Assembly: GCA_017882335.1 (NCBI GenBank)
Contig: JADGPR010000012.1
Span: forward strand, 1-55,288
From: Bacteroidales bacterium
GTDB taxonomy: Bacteria; Bacteroidota; Bacteroidia; Bacteroidales; FEN-979
DNA length: 55,288 nt
Reading direction: 5' to 3'
Shown: positions 17,388 through 25,838 of the stretch, in pieces
How the letters are laid out: every line of letters begins with the position of its first letter
How positions within the stretch are numbered: the first letter of the stretch is position 1
Position numbers and translations under genes: made by a program
The notes under the pieces: generated by a model
Database searches by the model: none
What the model was told of the DNA's origin: nothing
The model's input: only the letters and a program-made list of their open reading frames with translations

Positions 17388-17432
17388 CTAAATTCAACGT
17401 TGCAACATTGAGCAGCAAGGGGAGCAAGATCA

Positions 17433-17508
17433 AGTGTAAAGTGTAAGGTGCAAAGTGTAATAATTTCCACTTTGCATTTTTCGTTTTGGACATTGCACTT
17501 CGCATTTC
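17433..17508. repeat. Micro-repeat hairpin family E (GTGTAAAGTG/TGCAAAGTG)
   Basis: AAGTGTAAAGTGTAAGGTGC followed by AAAGTGTAA is a run of near-identical 7-10-bp words. Its TGCAAAGTG (17449-17457) pairs with CACTTTGCA (17468-17476), and a second relaxed copy, CATTGCACTTCGCATT, follows. It sits between the stop at 17387 and the gene at 17593. Confidence 0.6.
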
Positions 17509-17592
17509 GGCTTTTTCTTTGAACAATGAAATAATTAAAGATCTGAAATGCAGTTTTGAAGATATAGATATAATTGAACTTGTTCATAAAAG

Positions 17593-18027
17593 ATGCAGAC
17601 ATTTTTACCCTACCCTGGCTTTCAGGAGTCAGCCAGGGTGCTTGATTATAAGAGACTGGGAAACCAAAGAGTGGAAGCGATGCAGATATTGAACATCGTT
17701 TCTGGTGTAGTTCCTGATTCCAGGTGGAAAAACCATCCAGCTGTGAAGATGTGGGTAGGATACGAGAATGCTTTAAAGGCATATACGAATGCTATGATAA
17801 GGGAATGGATAGATAGGGGGTACAACAATAGCATGGTGCTCTATTACGCTGATAGGATAGAATATCCATGGTGGTTTGGAGATGAGAATTTTCACAGGTC
17901 GCATAGGTCAAGGTTGATACAAAAAAATAAAGAATTTTATTCCCCACTTTTCCCAGATGACGATGGATATAATGGTTACAAATACTTTTGGCCAGATAAT
18001 GATTTACGAAAGTTTAGAGTGATTTGA
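17593..18027 (+). CDS. Pyrimidine dimer DNA glycosylase-like protein (MSMEG_6728 family)
   Basis: A 144-residue protein starting MQTFLPYPGFQESARVLDYK and continuing RLGNQRVEAMQILNIV, HPAVKMWVGYENALKAY and IREWIDRGYNN. This order is typical of the MSMEG_6728-like branch of the pyrimidine-dimer DNA glycosylase family (PF03013, Pyr_excise), related to T4 endonuclease V. The usual family start is 'MQTFLP' and the helix 'RLGKQRVE' is conserved. The C-terminal part (PDDDGYNGYKYFWPDNDLRKF) is the family tail. Predicted role: excision of UV dimers or a related lesion; activity is not proven for this branch. No neighbour clearly shares its role. Confidence 0.75.
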   Translation: MQTFLPYPGFQESARVLDYKRLGNQRVEAMQILNIVSGVVPDSRWKNHPAVKMWVGYENALKAYTNAMIREWIDRGYNNSMVLYYADRIEYPWWFGDENFHRSHRSRLIQKNKEFYSPLFPDDDGYNGYKYFWPDNDLRKFRVI

Positions 18028-18078
18028 GATTCTGTCAAGTTCCGGATACAATCCGTTGAAGGGCAGTGAACCTCTGAA

Positions 18079-20832
18079 CTACCTCTTGCTTACTTTAATA
18101 TCCAATCCTGATTGATCTTTGAATTTGTTCAGGCGGTATTTGAATGAGAGCATTAAATACCTTCCGATGATATTCGACCGGGTCTCCCGCAGATAGTTCA
18201 TCTCACTCACACGTTCAATACCGGTGTTTTTATTCAGCAGGTCAAACCCGGTGATGGTCAGCAGTCCACGGTTATGCTTCAGAAAATAAAAGCTGATCTC
18301 TGTTCCTATCAGGGGAATGTTGACCATATTATTAAACGTCCGGGCATTGTAGTTGGTTACATCGGCTGAAGCGGCGAAACTCCAGTGCTCATTCGGCGTA
18401 AACCGCACTTCCCCGAAATAGCCCAGATCGAAATACCGGTTATTCAGTGATTCCTGCACGGAGTAATGCGCGTCAGTCAAGGTGAAAGATACGCCAAGGT
18501 TAACATCCCACTTCTCCTTTTTCCGGTTGTCGAAACTGACGATTAGCCGGTGCGTGAGGTTTGTATTGTTGTTTTCTACCTTGTTCACATAGGTGATCCC
18601 CTGGTTCCAGCTCTCACGGAGACTGGTGTGAAGAGTCAACCCGAGCATCCTGACCGGGGTGGAGAAATCGACGGATGCCGAGGCGGTATAATCATCCGGT
18701 ACATTTAGCAGCGTCATCGTTTGACCAAGACTGTCGTTGATGGTTTGAGACCAGTTGATCTTGTTGTGCGTATATTTAAAATCGACTGAGGTAAAAAGGG
18801 AGGTTAATGAAAACTGATCGAATAACCACCAGTTGAAATTTGCTTCGGAGATGTACTCTGGTTTGAGTGACCGGTTACCATAAGTAAGCATCAGGGGATT
18901 GATATTGTTAACCACTGGCAGCAATTGATTCGCTGTAGGGGCGTTGACCGAAGAGGTATAAGTAAACGCAAGCCTTCGGCCTGTTTTATGTTCATATTCA
19001 TATGAGATCCGGGGGGTGAAAAAACAAACATCCGTCTGTAAACTTTCCTTATTATTCAACCTGTTTATCATCCTTCCCAGTTCCATGGCCCCGGTGATAG
19101 CAAGCTTGGTCTTTTCTGTATTCCGTTTCAATTTTATGGCAGGCTTCATGCTGTAATACCTGCTTGAGAACACCGGGCTCAATGAGTCGGTAATCTCTCC
19201 TGTATTGACCGGGATACCCTGTTTCCTGTCGATCTGTTCGCCGGAAAAGCCAACCTGGATAATGGGTTCAAAATAAAAGAGCTTGCCCAGTGCCTGGGTA
19301 AGGGATAAGGAAACATCACCGCCCAGTTTATCGGAAAGATTTTTTTGGTACTGTTGCGATTCAGCAGTCTGAACAGGATTGTAATATTGTAAACCATTCT
19401 GCCAATCTGCCCTGCCTAAACCATAAGAATAAGTACCATTGGCTGACAATTTGATGTTGGTGCGGTCACTCCTCAGCTTTTTAATGTATGAACCGGTGAA
19501 ATTGCCAGAAAACCGGTTATTCCGGTTAGAATTCTTAGACATTAAAGTACTGATGAGGCTGTCGGTATGGTAACTTCCGGTTGAGGACACCTCCGACCCA
19601 TGGCCGTTGGTAAGTGAGGCACCACCTGATAATACGAAATTCCGTGTTGAATCGATCCTGTTTTTGTAGCCAAAGGTCAACCGGTGCGCCTGGTTCTCTT
19701 CATCGCCCGATGCTACATTCTGCTGTATGAAAGAACCGCCGGGCAGAAAATTTTGTGTATGGATCTGCTGGTCCAGCCTGGTTTCGGAGGCATTCCCCAG
19801 GTAGCTGATAAAAAAGCGGTTGTTCTTCCTGAATTCGTGTGAAAAATTCAACCCGGCGGCCCCCGAGGTGACATACCCGTTTACCGGTTGTCCGAAATTC
19901 ACCGGGTAATTGTTATCGCTGGTTATATTGATCTGTGCCGAACCGCCGCTGCCCATTGCCCCGATCCCCCCGCTAAAATTAAGATAATCGGAAAAGGAAA
20001 AGCCAAACTGGTTGATATTATTGACCATGCCGAGTGCAGCAAACTGGTTCGCCCCAGTAAAGCGGTATATTTTTCCGCTTCCCTGGTAGTGATCTCCGGT
20101 ACCGCCACCAGACATCACATCGCCGAAAAGCGCCTTTTTCTTATCATCCTTCAGCACCAGGTTTACCGTTTTATCATGTGAGCCATCACTGATCCCTGTA
20201 AATTCGCTTTCATCCGATTTTTTATCATAAACCTGCACCTTCTTAATCGCATCGGCCGGAACATTTTTAGTGGCCACCTTCTGGTCATTCCCGAAAAATT
20301 CCTTGCCATCTACGAGTACATTTTTAACATCCTGTCCAACAGCCCTTATATTTCCCGAGCGATCCACTTCCACCCCGGGTAATTTTCGCAGAAGGTCCTC
20401 GGCAACTGCATCAGGTTTCGTTTTAAAGGCGGCTGCGTTGTACTCTATCGTATCCTTTTTGAAAAGCAGGGGAATATACTCCCCCTTCACCTGGACCTCC
20501 TTTAAACTGATGGGATTGGGCTGCATGACCATAGCCCCTAAACTGTTTCCCGACACAAGTGGCAGTGTAATCCCACGGTAAAGCGTCTTGTAGCCCAGGT
20601 AGGCTACCTGCATCAGGTATTCACCCGGTTTGGTGTTCCTGATCTCGAAATGGCCGCTGACATTTGTAATCCCAAAAAATGCCAGGGTGGAATCGGCCGG
20701 GTGCATCAGGGCGACCGTAGCATATCCCAGCCCCTCACCCTTTTCGTCCAGGATTTCGCCCGTAAGGGTGTTCGACTGGGCCAGGACAGCCATTGACAAT
20801 AGCCATACCGGAAATATAAGTAACCACTTCAT
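18079..20832 (-). CDS. TonB-dependent-receptor-like outer membrane beta-barrel protein
   Basis: A 917-residue outer-membrane protein. Signal peptide, then a carboxypeptidase-regulatory-like domain at about 22-110 (LTGEILDEKGEGLGYATVAL ... TKPGEYLMQVAYLGYKT). A plug domain follows at about 125-230 (DAVAEDLLRKLPGVEVDRSG, NVLVDGKEFFGNDQ). The rest is a 'beta-barrel family' (PF14905-type) barrel with alternating aromatic strands to the end. The GKEFFGND phrase and the missing canonical TonB-box context place it in the OMP_b-brl_3 branch rather than the SusC branch. Its start is 10 bp after the stop of the GLPGLI gene, so both form one operon. Cargo unknown; metal or peptide uptake has been suggested for such pairs. 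Confidence 0.9.
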   Translation of the reverse strand: MKWLLIFPVWLLSMAVLAQSNTLTGEILDEKGEGLGYATVALMHPADSTLAFFGITNVSGHFEIRNTKPGEYLMQVAYLGYKTLYRGITLPLVSGNSLGAMVMQPNPISLKEVQVKGEYIPLLFKKDTIEYNAAAFKTKPDAVAEDLLRKLPGVEVDRSGNIRAVGQDVKNVLVDGKEFFGNDQKVATKNVPADAIKKVQVYDKKSDESEFTGISDGSHDKTVNLVLKDDKKKALFGDVMSGGGTGDHYQGSGKIYRFTGANQFAALGMVNNINQFGFSFSDYLNFSGGIGAMGSGGSAQINITSDNNYPVNFGQPVNGYVTSGAAGLNFSHEFRKNNRFFISYLGNASETRLDQQIHTQNFLPGGSFIQQNVASGDEENQAHRLTFGYKNRIDSTRNFVLSGGASLTNGHGSEVSSTGSYHTDSLISTLMSKNSNRNNRFSGNFTGSYIKKLRSDRTNIKLSANGTYSYGLGRADWQNGLQYYNPVQTAESQQYQKNLSDKLGGDVSLSLTQALGKLFYFEPIIQVGFSGEQIDRKQGIPVNTGEITDSLSPVFSSRYYSMKPAIKLKRNTEKTKLAITGAMELGRMINRLNNKESLQTDVCFFTPRISYEYEHKTGRRLAFTYTSSVNAPTANQLLPVVNNINPLMLTYGNRSLKPEYISEANFNWWLFDQFSLTSLFTSVDFKYTHNKINWSQTINDSLGQTMTLLNVPDDYTASASVDFSTPVRMLGLTLHTSLRESWNQGITYVNKVENNNTNLTHRLIVSFDNRKKEKWDVNLGVSFTLTDAHYSVQESLNNRYFDLGYFGEVRFTPNEHWSFAASADVTNYNARTFNNMVNIPLIGTEISFYFLKHNRGLLTITGFDLLNKNTGIERVSEMNYLRETRSNIIGRYLMLSFKYRLNKFKDQSGLDIKVSKR

Positions 20833-20842
20833 TGCCGCTTCC

Positions 20843-21607
20843 TTACTTTTGGATCTTGATTACAACATGGCTACCTTCACCGCCTTCGCTTCCTGTCTCC
20901 TTCATTTTTTCATCAACGATCTTTTTAAATTGTGCTGCAGTCACCTTTTTCCCTTCGTTCGGTTTAACCAGCAGGCTTTTATCTACCGGCGTAAATTCAA
21001 CGGAGGTTGCCGTAATTGTCCGCTGACCATCATTGATATCGACCGCAAGGATCAGGCCGGGCAGGTTTCCCTGATTCTGCGGACCGGTTGAAACAGGAAT
21101 GGCCGGGGTGAACCAGGCGCTGATCTTCTTTCCGTTTTCCTCGCGAACCGCTTCCTGGCACGGAAAATCCAGAATGATCTTATTCTGCCCGGTAAGTTTC
21201 CAATCGGCTTTACCGGCATCAGATTCAATCAAAAACTTACGGGTCATGAATTCGCGCTGTTCAATCTTTTTATTCTCCTTCAAATCGCGATATACTTTAT
21301 CATCTGGAGTTGATATCTGAACCTGAACCATACCCGCGGCGCCCTCCTGATCGGCCGGTTCGGGTTTTTTATCTTCCCTGACCCCCTGGTAAACAGAGAT
21401 GTCGGGTGAGAAGTACAAAATTTTATGATTTGTTCTTTCTTTCGGGAGCATGTCAGCATATTGTGCTGATTCCCCTCCAAGGTTAATTTCAAGTTTTACC
21501 TTTTCATCATACAGGACCTTCCCGGAATTATTCGGTCGGGATGGAGTTTGTCCATGGCCAGTGATAAAGATGATCATCGCAGCCGGAAATAAAATCAATG
21601 TTTTCAT
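20843..21607 (-). CDS. GLPGLI family protein
   Basis: A 254-residue exported protein. I chose the ATG at 21607 (MKTLILFPAAMIIFITGHGQ) because it starts the signal peptide directly; the ATG at 21652 adds 15 residues without role. The family hallmark is visible as GNLPGLILAVDI at about residue 190, preceded by the usual KADWKLTGQNKIILDFPCQ-type segment (a strand with a Cys) and AWFTPAIPVSTGP. The GLPGLI family is found almost only in Bacteroidota, usually next to a TonB-type barrel, as here. Function unknown. Two-gene operon with 18079-20832, divergent from the two-component pair. Confidence 0.9.
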   Translation of the reverse strand: MKTLILFPAAMIIFITGHGQTPSRPNNSGKVLYDEKVKLEINLGGESAQYADMLPKERTNHKILYFSPDISVYQGVREDKKPEPADQEGAAGMVQVQISTPDDKVYRDLKENKKIEQREFMTRKFLIESDAGKADWKLTGQNKIILDFPCQEAVREENGKKISAWFTPAIPVSTGPQNQGNLPGLILAVDINDGQRTITATSVEFTPVDKSLLVKPNEGKKVTAAQFKKIVDEKMKETGSEGGEGSHVVIKIQK

Positions 21608-21634
21608 GGTTTGGGTTTTAGATTTGTTCAGGAG

Positions 21635-21642
21635 CAAAAGTA
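21635..21642 (-). promoter_or_regulatory. -7 box of the GLPGLI/outer-membrane operon
   Basis: On the minus strand this reads TACTTTTG, matching TAnnTTTG, 28 bp upstream of the ATG at 21607. At the -33 distance there is no TTTG. Instead the first TTAAGGTTAA repeat begins at 21660, which suggests activator-dependent transcription. Confidence 0.55.
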
Positions 21643-21659
21643 AAGCCGGCATCCGCTCA

Positions 21660-21700
21660 TTAAGGTTAAGGCAAGACCAATTAAGGTTAATTAAGGTTAA
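21660..21700. promoter_or_regulatory. Triple direct repeat TTAAGGTTAA: candidate response-regulator operator
   Basis: TTAAGGTTAA occurs at 21660-21669, 21681-21690 and 21691-21700, with start-to-start spacings of 21 and 10 bp (about two and one helical turns). OmpR/PhoB-type regulators bind direct repeats spaced by one turn. The site lies between the divergent operons of the regulator pair (start 21753) and GLPGLI/barrel (start 21607), next to the -7 boxes of both. That the response regulator at 23231 binds here is inference. Confidence 0.6.
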
Positions 21701-21728
21701 TGGATGTCGGGATCATCCCGGATTGATA

Positions 21729-21736
21729 TATTTTTG
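21729..21736 (+). promoter_or_regulatory. -7 box of the histidine kinase operon
   Basis: TATTTTTG matches TAnnTTTG, 16 bp before the ATG at 21753. No TTTG at -33. A CGGGATCATCCCG palindrome (21708-21720) lies at that place. Confidence 0.45.
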
Positions 21737-21752
21737 TTTTTCCGGATTCAAA

Positions 21753-23234
21753 ATGCAAAAGTTGAAACACATCAAACTGGCAGGATTGCTCATGACCTTG
21801 AGCTGGCTGCTGCTTTTCGTCTTTGTCGTGCAATGGCTGCTGACCCGCTATGGAACTGAAAAGGAGATCCTGAACAAGGAACTTGTCCGGCAGTTCAGCG
21901 ACGCCGGGATGCAGGTGATGGATTCAACACTGCTCATCAACGTGATTGATCCGTTGATGAACAAAACAAAACACATCCGGGTACTGATGACCCATGCCGA
22001 CAGCAGTATCCGGGATACCGGCAAAAGCAGCTCCCCCGGATCAATAACCCGGATCGGCGACCCGGGAAAACAACCCCGGGTCTATACGATCAACATTTCC
22101 GATTCCGGCTCAAAAAAGTTAATGAAAAACCAACCGTACCGTTTTGATATCGATTCCGGAGATATGGTTCTCCGCAGCATCCGCCTGATCGTAGGCAGGA
22201 ATTCCGATACAGCCCATGATAAATCGGTATTCAAACAGATGCTCACCGAAAAGATTGACACAAACCTGTTCAGGAAACTATTTTTTGAAAAAATGACTAA
22301 ACAGGGACAAAACTTCACGGTTACCTGGATTTCCGATCCGGGGAAAGATTCCGGTTTGAAGCGGAACTCCGGGATATTTTTAAGCAGCAGGATTTTCGAG
22401 GGATCTGTCGGCGCAGAGATCAGCAGGTTTTCATGGTATCTTATCAAACGGATCATTCCCCAGGTAATTTTTGCGTTGGTATTGGTTCTGATGACAGGGG
22501 CTGCCTTCCTTTTCACCTTTCGCACCCTGAAAAAGCAGGTGCTGTTGAATGATCTGCGCAACGATTTCATCAGCAACATCACACACGAACTGAAAACACC
22601 TGTATCAACCGTCAAAGTGGCCCTGGAATCGCTCCGGAATTTCGATATGAAAAAAGATCCTGCAGTTGCGAACGACTATCTGGATATGGCTGTAATGGAG
22701 ATGGAGAGGTTCGACCGGTTGATTAACAACGTCCTGAATATTTCGCGACTCGAAGAAAACAATCATATGGTGACGCTTCGTGTCTCCAACCTCAAAGCGA
22801 CCGTTACAAAGGTGATCCGGACAATGACCCCGCGTTTTGAAAAGGAACAGGCAGCCATTACCATTGAAGCGGAGGAGGAACAATATCTATGTTTGATGGA
22901 TGAACTTTTTGTCGAAGGCGTTCTGATCAACCTTTTCGACAACAGCCTGAAATATGCAGGAGAAAAACCGCGGATCGGGATAGCTCTTTCAGAAGATAAG
23001 GATCATGTTTACCTGGCTGTCAGTGACCACGGCCCCGGGATCCCGGAACAATATATTTCCAAGGTATTTGATAAATTCTTCAGGATCCCCACCGGCGACC
23101 GGCATAATATAAAGGGACATGGTTTGGGGCTGAGCTATACCGCCCAGGTTATGAAACAACACCGGGGAGCCATCCGTGTTAGAAACCTTGAGGGCGGGGG
23201 ATGTGCGTTCATCTTAACCTTTCTGAAGGGATGA
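21753..23234 (+). CDS. Sensor histidine kinase
   Basis: A 493-residue membrane kinase. I start it at ATG 21753 (MQKLKHIKLAGLLMTLSW); the frame stays open 300 bp upstream, but that part overlaps the divergent GLPGLI gene and its operator. TM1 is about 9-30, a periplasmic sensor domain about 31-230, TM2 about 233-255. HisKA carries NDFISNITHELKTPVST with the phospho-acceptor His278. The ATPase domain has LINLFDNSLKYAG (N box), VSDHGPGIP (G1), VFDKFFRI (F) and GHGLGLSY (G2). All catalytic boxes are present. The stop overlaps the regulator start (ATGA), so translation is coupled. Likely target: the divergent GLPGLI/barrel operon. Confidence 0.95.
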   Translation: MQKLKHIKLAGLLMTLSWLLLFVFVVQWLLTRYGTEKEILNKELVRQFSDAGMQVMDSTLLINVIDPLMNKTKHIRVLMTHADSSIRDTGKSSSPGSITRIGDPGKQPRVYTINISDSGSKKLMKNQPYRFDIDSGDMVLRSIRLIVGRNSDTAHDKSVFKQMLTEKIDTNLFRKLFFEKMTKQGQNFTVTWISDPGKDSGLKRNSGIFLSSRIFEGSVGAEISRFSWYLIKRIIPQVIFALVLVLMTGAAFLFTFRTLKKQVLLNDLRNDFISNITHELKTPVSTVKVALESLRNFDMKKDPAVANDYLDMAVMEMERFDRLINNVLNISRLEENNHMVTLRVSNLKATVTKVIRTMTPRFEKEQAAITIEAEEEQYLCLMDELFVEGVLINLFDNSLKYAGEKPRIGIALSEDKDHVYLAVSDHGPGIPEQYISKVFDKFFRIPTGDRHNIKGHGLGLSYTAQVMKQHRGAIRVRNLEGGGCAFILTFLKG

Positions 23235-23929
23235 AAAGAAAGGTATTGTATATCGAGGACGAACCCTTCCTGGGAAAAATCGTAAAGGAGACGCTCGAAA
23301 ACCAGGACTTTGAGGTCCTCTGGAAAACCAGCGGGATTGGTATTCTGCAGGAGATCCGGATCTTCGCACCCGAAATTTGTGTACTCGATATCATGCTTCC
23401 CGATGTGGACGGGTATGAGCTTTGCCGCCAGGTTAAACACCGTTTTCCGGTGTTGCCGGTTATCTTCCTGACGGCGAAGACCGAAACGGCCGACCTGGTG
23501 AAAGGATTTGAAGCCGGGGGAACCGATTACATGAAAAAGCCATTCAGCATTGAGGAATTGATCGCGCGGTTACATAACCAGTTTCATCTGGCCGAAGGGA
23601 AAAACAGGGGGGCCGGTATCCCAGCCGAAGAAATGGCCCTCGGGCGATACCTCTTTTTCCCTGCCCGCTGTGAGCTGTGTTCCCCGTCTCGGACCATCAA
23701 GCTATCGCAACGTGACATGCAGGTTTTATCGATGCTTACAGACCGGATTAACCGGGTTACCGACCGTAAAACAATGCTGGTTTCAATCTGGGGTGACGAC
23801 TCCTTTTTTAATTCCCGCACACTTGATGTCTATATCCGTAAGTTACGCAACTATTTATCGGAAGATCCCAGGATAGAAATAGTGACCATGAAAAGCAAGG
23901 GCTATCTTTTCCTTGTACCTGAAAAATGA
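23231..23929 (+). CDS. OmpR/PhoB-family response regulator
   Basis: A 232-residue regulator. I start it at ATG 23231, which overlaps the kinase stop in an ATGA; this gives MKRKVLYIEDEPF, a normal receiver opening, whereas the longer frame adds ten residues with no role. The receiver domain has the acidic pair E9/D10, phospho-acceptor Asp53 (VLDIMLPD), Thr81 in FLTAK and Lys103 in MKKPFS. The C-terminal winged helix (about 135-230) ends FNSRTLDVYIRKLRNYLSED, the usual recognition helix of the PhoB type. Probably binds the TTAAGGTTAA repeats at 21660-21700. Confidence 0.95.
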   Translation: MKRKVLYIEDEPFLGKIVKETLENQDFEVLWKTSGIGILQEIRIFAPEICVLDIMLPDVDGYELCRQVKHRFPVLPVIFLTAKTETADLVKGFEAGGTDYMKKPFSIEELIARLHNQFHLAEGKNRGAGIPAEEMALGRYLFFPARCELCSPSRTIKLSQRDMQVLSMLTDRINRVTDRKTMLVSIWGDDSFFNSRTLDVYIRKLRNYLSEDPRIEIVTMKSKGYLFLVPEK

Positions 23930-24164
23930 AAAGCGGCTGATTTTGATTTCTCAGTGTTTCATCTTAACTTTATTGATAGACACCGATAGCCTGCAAGAAG
24001 TCTTCCGTCGACCCTGTTTGGAAAAGCCGGAACTTATGATCACTTTGCGCCGATTTAAATTGACCATCGTATATGTCTGATAATAATGTATCTAAACTGG
24101 TCTATTCCGATCGGCCTGGGATGGTCAAAACTATTGGCTTGTCCAGGCGTTCACTATTTTTCTA

Positions 24165-24198
24165 ACTCACCAGCTCACCAATTCGCCAGCTCACCAAC
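24165..24198. repeat. Micro-repeat family F (CTCACCA/TTCGCCA), copy 1
   Basis: CTCACCAGCTCACCAATTCG and then CCAGCTCACCAACTG form five near-identical 7-8-bp words (ctcacca, ctcacca, ttcgcca, ctcacca). It lies directly before the stop of the minus-strand gene at 24201. Relatives lie at 42124-42157 and, as a perfect hairpin, at 47219-47314. The rest of the gap 23930-24164 shows nothing notable. Confidence 0.6.
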
Positions 24199-24200
24199 TG

Positions 24201-25448
24201 CTATATTCCATACTTCTCAATAATTTCCTGCTTTGATTTTCCGAGGATGTTGTATTTTTTCCCAACTTTCCTGAAAGCATCCAGTGCTTTTTCGAGATGA
24301 TGGATCTCGTGGCCTGCAGAGATCTGTGTACGGATCCTGGCCTGGCCCTGGGGTACAACCGGGAAGAAGAATCCGATTGCATAAATGCCCTCTTCATAGA
24401 GGTCGCGGGAAACATCCTGGGCAAGCTTGGCATTGAAAAGCATCACCGGGACAATGGGAGTATCCCCTTCCTTGATGACGAGGCCCATTTCAGTGAGTCC
24501 CTTGCGCCAGAATCCGGTATTCTTTTCGAGTTTATCGCGGCGTTCGGTGGTTGCGGAAAGAATTTCCAAAACCTTGATCACTCCTGCAACGACCGGGGGT
24601 GCAATGGTATTGGAGAAAAGATATGGACGGGCTTTCTGCCGGCACATTTCAACGAGTTCCTTCCTTCCGGAAACACAACCACCGGATGCTCCACCCAACC
24701 CTTTTCCAAAGGTAGTCGTGATGATATCCAGGCGTCCCATGACCCCGCATTTTTCGTGAGTTCCGCGGCCGGTCTTGCCAATGAATCCGCTGGCATGCGA
24801 ATCATCACAGAACAACAATGCATCATATTTTTCGCAGAGGTCGGCCATCTGGTCAAGCTTTGCCATATCACCATCCATGGAGAATACGCCATCGGTGATG
24901 ACCATTTTCAGGCGCTTGTCATTGTGAAGCTGGAGTTTTTCTTCCAGATGGGCCATGTCGGAATGTTTGTAGGTATCATGCATGGCGCTGCAAAGACGTA
25001 TCCCATCGATGATGGAAGCATGAACGAGACGATCAGAGATCATCACATCATCCTTGGTCAGTACGGCTTCGAAAACACCGCCATTGGCATCCATGCACGA
25101 AGGAAACAGAATGGTATCTTCGGTGCCGAGAAATTTCGTAATCATTTTTTCGAGTTGTCTGTGGATATCCTGCGTTCCGCAGATAAAACGAACGGAAGAC
25201 ATACCATAGCCATGAGAATCAAGGCCGGCATGGGCAGCCTTCACAACCTCCGGGTGGCTGGATAAGCCGAGGTAGTTGTTTGCACAAATGTTGATCACTT
25301 TCTTCAGGGGGGCTCCTGCAGGAAACTCCACTTCAATCTCTGCAGCCTGTGCAGAATGAATGTAGCGTTCAACTTTTAAAAGACCGGCATCTTTCATCCC
25401 GGTCAGAATTTCCTGGTATGCACCACGTGTTTTGTCGCTGTAAGCCAT
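24201..25448 (-). CDS. Alpha-oxoamine synthase, divergent Kbl-like (last gene of ACP cluster)
   Basis: A 415-residue PLP enzyme that condenses an amino acid with an acyl thioester and loses CO2. Visible motifs: NICANNYLGLSSHPEV; YGMSSVRFICGTQ; SDRLVHASIIDG; CDDSHASGFIGKTGRGT with D215 and H218 for PLP; and ITTTFGKGLGGASGG with Schiff-base Lys249. It resembles 2-amino-3-ketobutyrate CoA ligase, but the usual 'SD-LNHASI' reads SDRLVHASI (Asn to Val), and the N-terminus is about 20 residues longer than in the second copy at 28120. It starts 12 bp after the stop of an acyl carrier protein gene, which suggests the acyl donor is on ACP. Candidates: Kbl, serine-palmitoyltransferase-like or another amino-ketone synthase. 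Confidence 0.8.
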   Translation of the reverse strand: MAYSDKTRGAYQEILTGMKDAGLLKVERYIHSAQAAEIEVEFPAGAPLKKVINICANNYLGLSSHPEVVKAAHAGLDSHGYGMSSVRFICGTQDIHRQLEKMITKFLGTEDTILFPSCMDANGGVFEAVLTKDDVMISDRLVHASIIDGIRLCSAMHDTYKHSDMAHLEEKLQLHNDKRLKMVITDGVFSMDGDMAKLDQMADLCEKYDALLFCDDSHASGFIGKTGRGTHEKCGVMGRLDIITTTFGKGLGGASGGCVSGRKELVEMCRQKARPYLFSNTIAPPVVAGVIKVLEILSATTERRDKLEKNTGFWRKGLTEMGLVIKEGDTPIVPVMLFNAKLAQDVSRDLYEEGIYAIGFFFPVVPQGQARIRTQISAGHEIHHLEKALDAFRKVGKKYNILGKSKQEIIEKYGI

Positions 25449-25460
25449 ATGTTACCTCCG

Positions 25461-25703
25461 CTATTTTAAATATTCATTAACCAGTATGCATATCTTGTTA
25501 ACCGAGTCGAAAGCCTCCGGTGTTGCCTTATCATCAGGTATGGAGATCTTGTATTTGTTTTCGAGGAACCGCTTGAGGGATACCATCGAAAAAGAATCGA
25601 CAATACCGCCTGAGATCAGGGGGGTATCGTAAGTTACTTCGCTGTCGTCTTCCACATACTCGTTGATGATGTAAGTTTTTATTATTTCTTTCATGTCTTC
25701 CAT
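25461..25703 (-). CDS. Acyl carrier protein
   Basis: An 80-residue acidic carrier protein. The phosphopantetheine site is GGIVDSFSMVSLKRFLE, with Ser37 in D-S-F (the common form is D-S-L). The helix after it (VSLKRFLENKYKISIPDDKA) is the usual recognition helix. It differs from housekeeping fatty-acid ACPs, which have 'LGADSLD', and looks like a dedicated carrier. Flanked by an acetate-CoA-ligase-like gene upstream and an alpha-oxoamine synthase 12 bp downstream; a holo-ACP synthase gene is also in the cluster and could activate it. Inference: it carries the acyl group for one of the synthases. Confidence 0.85.
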   Translation of the reverse strand: MEDMKEIIKTYIINEYVEDDSEVTYDTPLISGGIVDSFSMVSLKRFLENKYKISIPDDKATPEAFDSVNKICILVNEYLK

Positions 25704-25750
25704 GTTGTATTCTCCTTTTTTGTTTTGGTTTATAATTGATTGGATGTTTA

Positions 25751-25779
25751 TTCGCTGTTCGCTGTTCGCTATTCGCTAC
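25751..25779. repeat. Micro-repeat family G (TTCGCTG/TTCGCTA)
   Basis: Four tandem words, TTCGCTG, TTCGCTG, TTCGCTA, TTCGCTA, between the ligase and ACP genes. Different in sequence from families F, I and J but the same in build. Confidence 0.6.
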
Positions 25780-25799
25780 TTTGAGCCCCTATCCCTGCA

Positions 25800-25823
25800 C
25801 CCCTCCCCCAGTTGGGGGAGGGG
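25800..25823. repeat. G/C-rich hairpin CCCCTCCCCCA, copy L1
   Basis: CCCCTCCCCCA (25800-25810) and TGGGGGAGGGG (25813-25823) pair over 11 bp around GT. It lies 15 bp beyond the stop of the ligase gene. A related hairpin (27629-27650) lies at the other end of that gene. Confidence 0.7.
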
Positions 25824-25838
25824 CCGGGAGTGGGGGCG

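Noticed and set aside
17327-17782. 151-codon minus-strand frame over the gap after the T9SS gene
   Set aside because: It runs through the family E micro-repeat and overlaps both neighbouring genes; no sensible protein features.
24297-25265. 322-codon frame opposite the alpha-oxoamine synthase gene
   Set aside because: The minus-strand frame carries all PLP-enzyme motifs; this one is its shadow.
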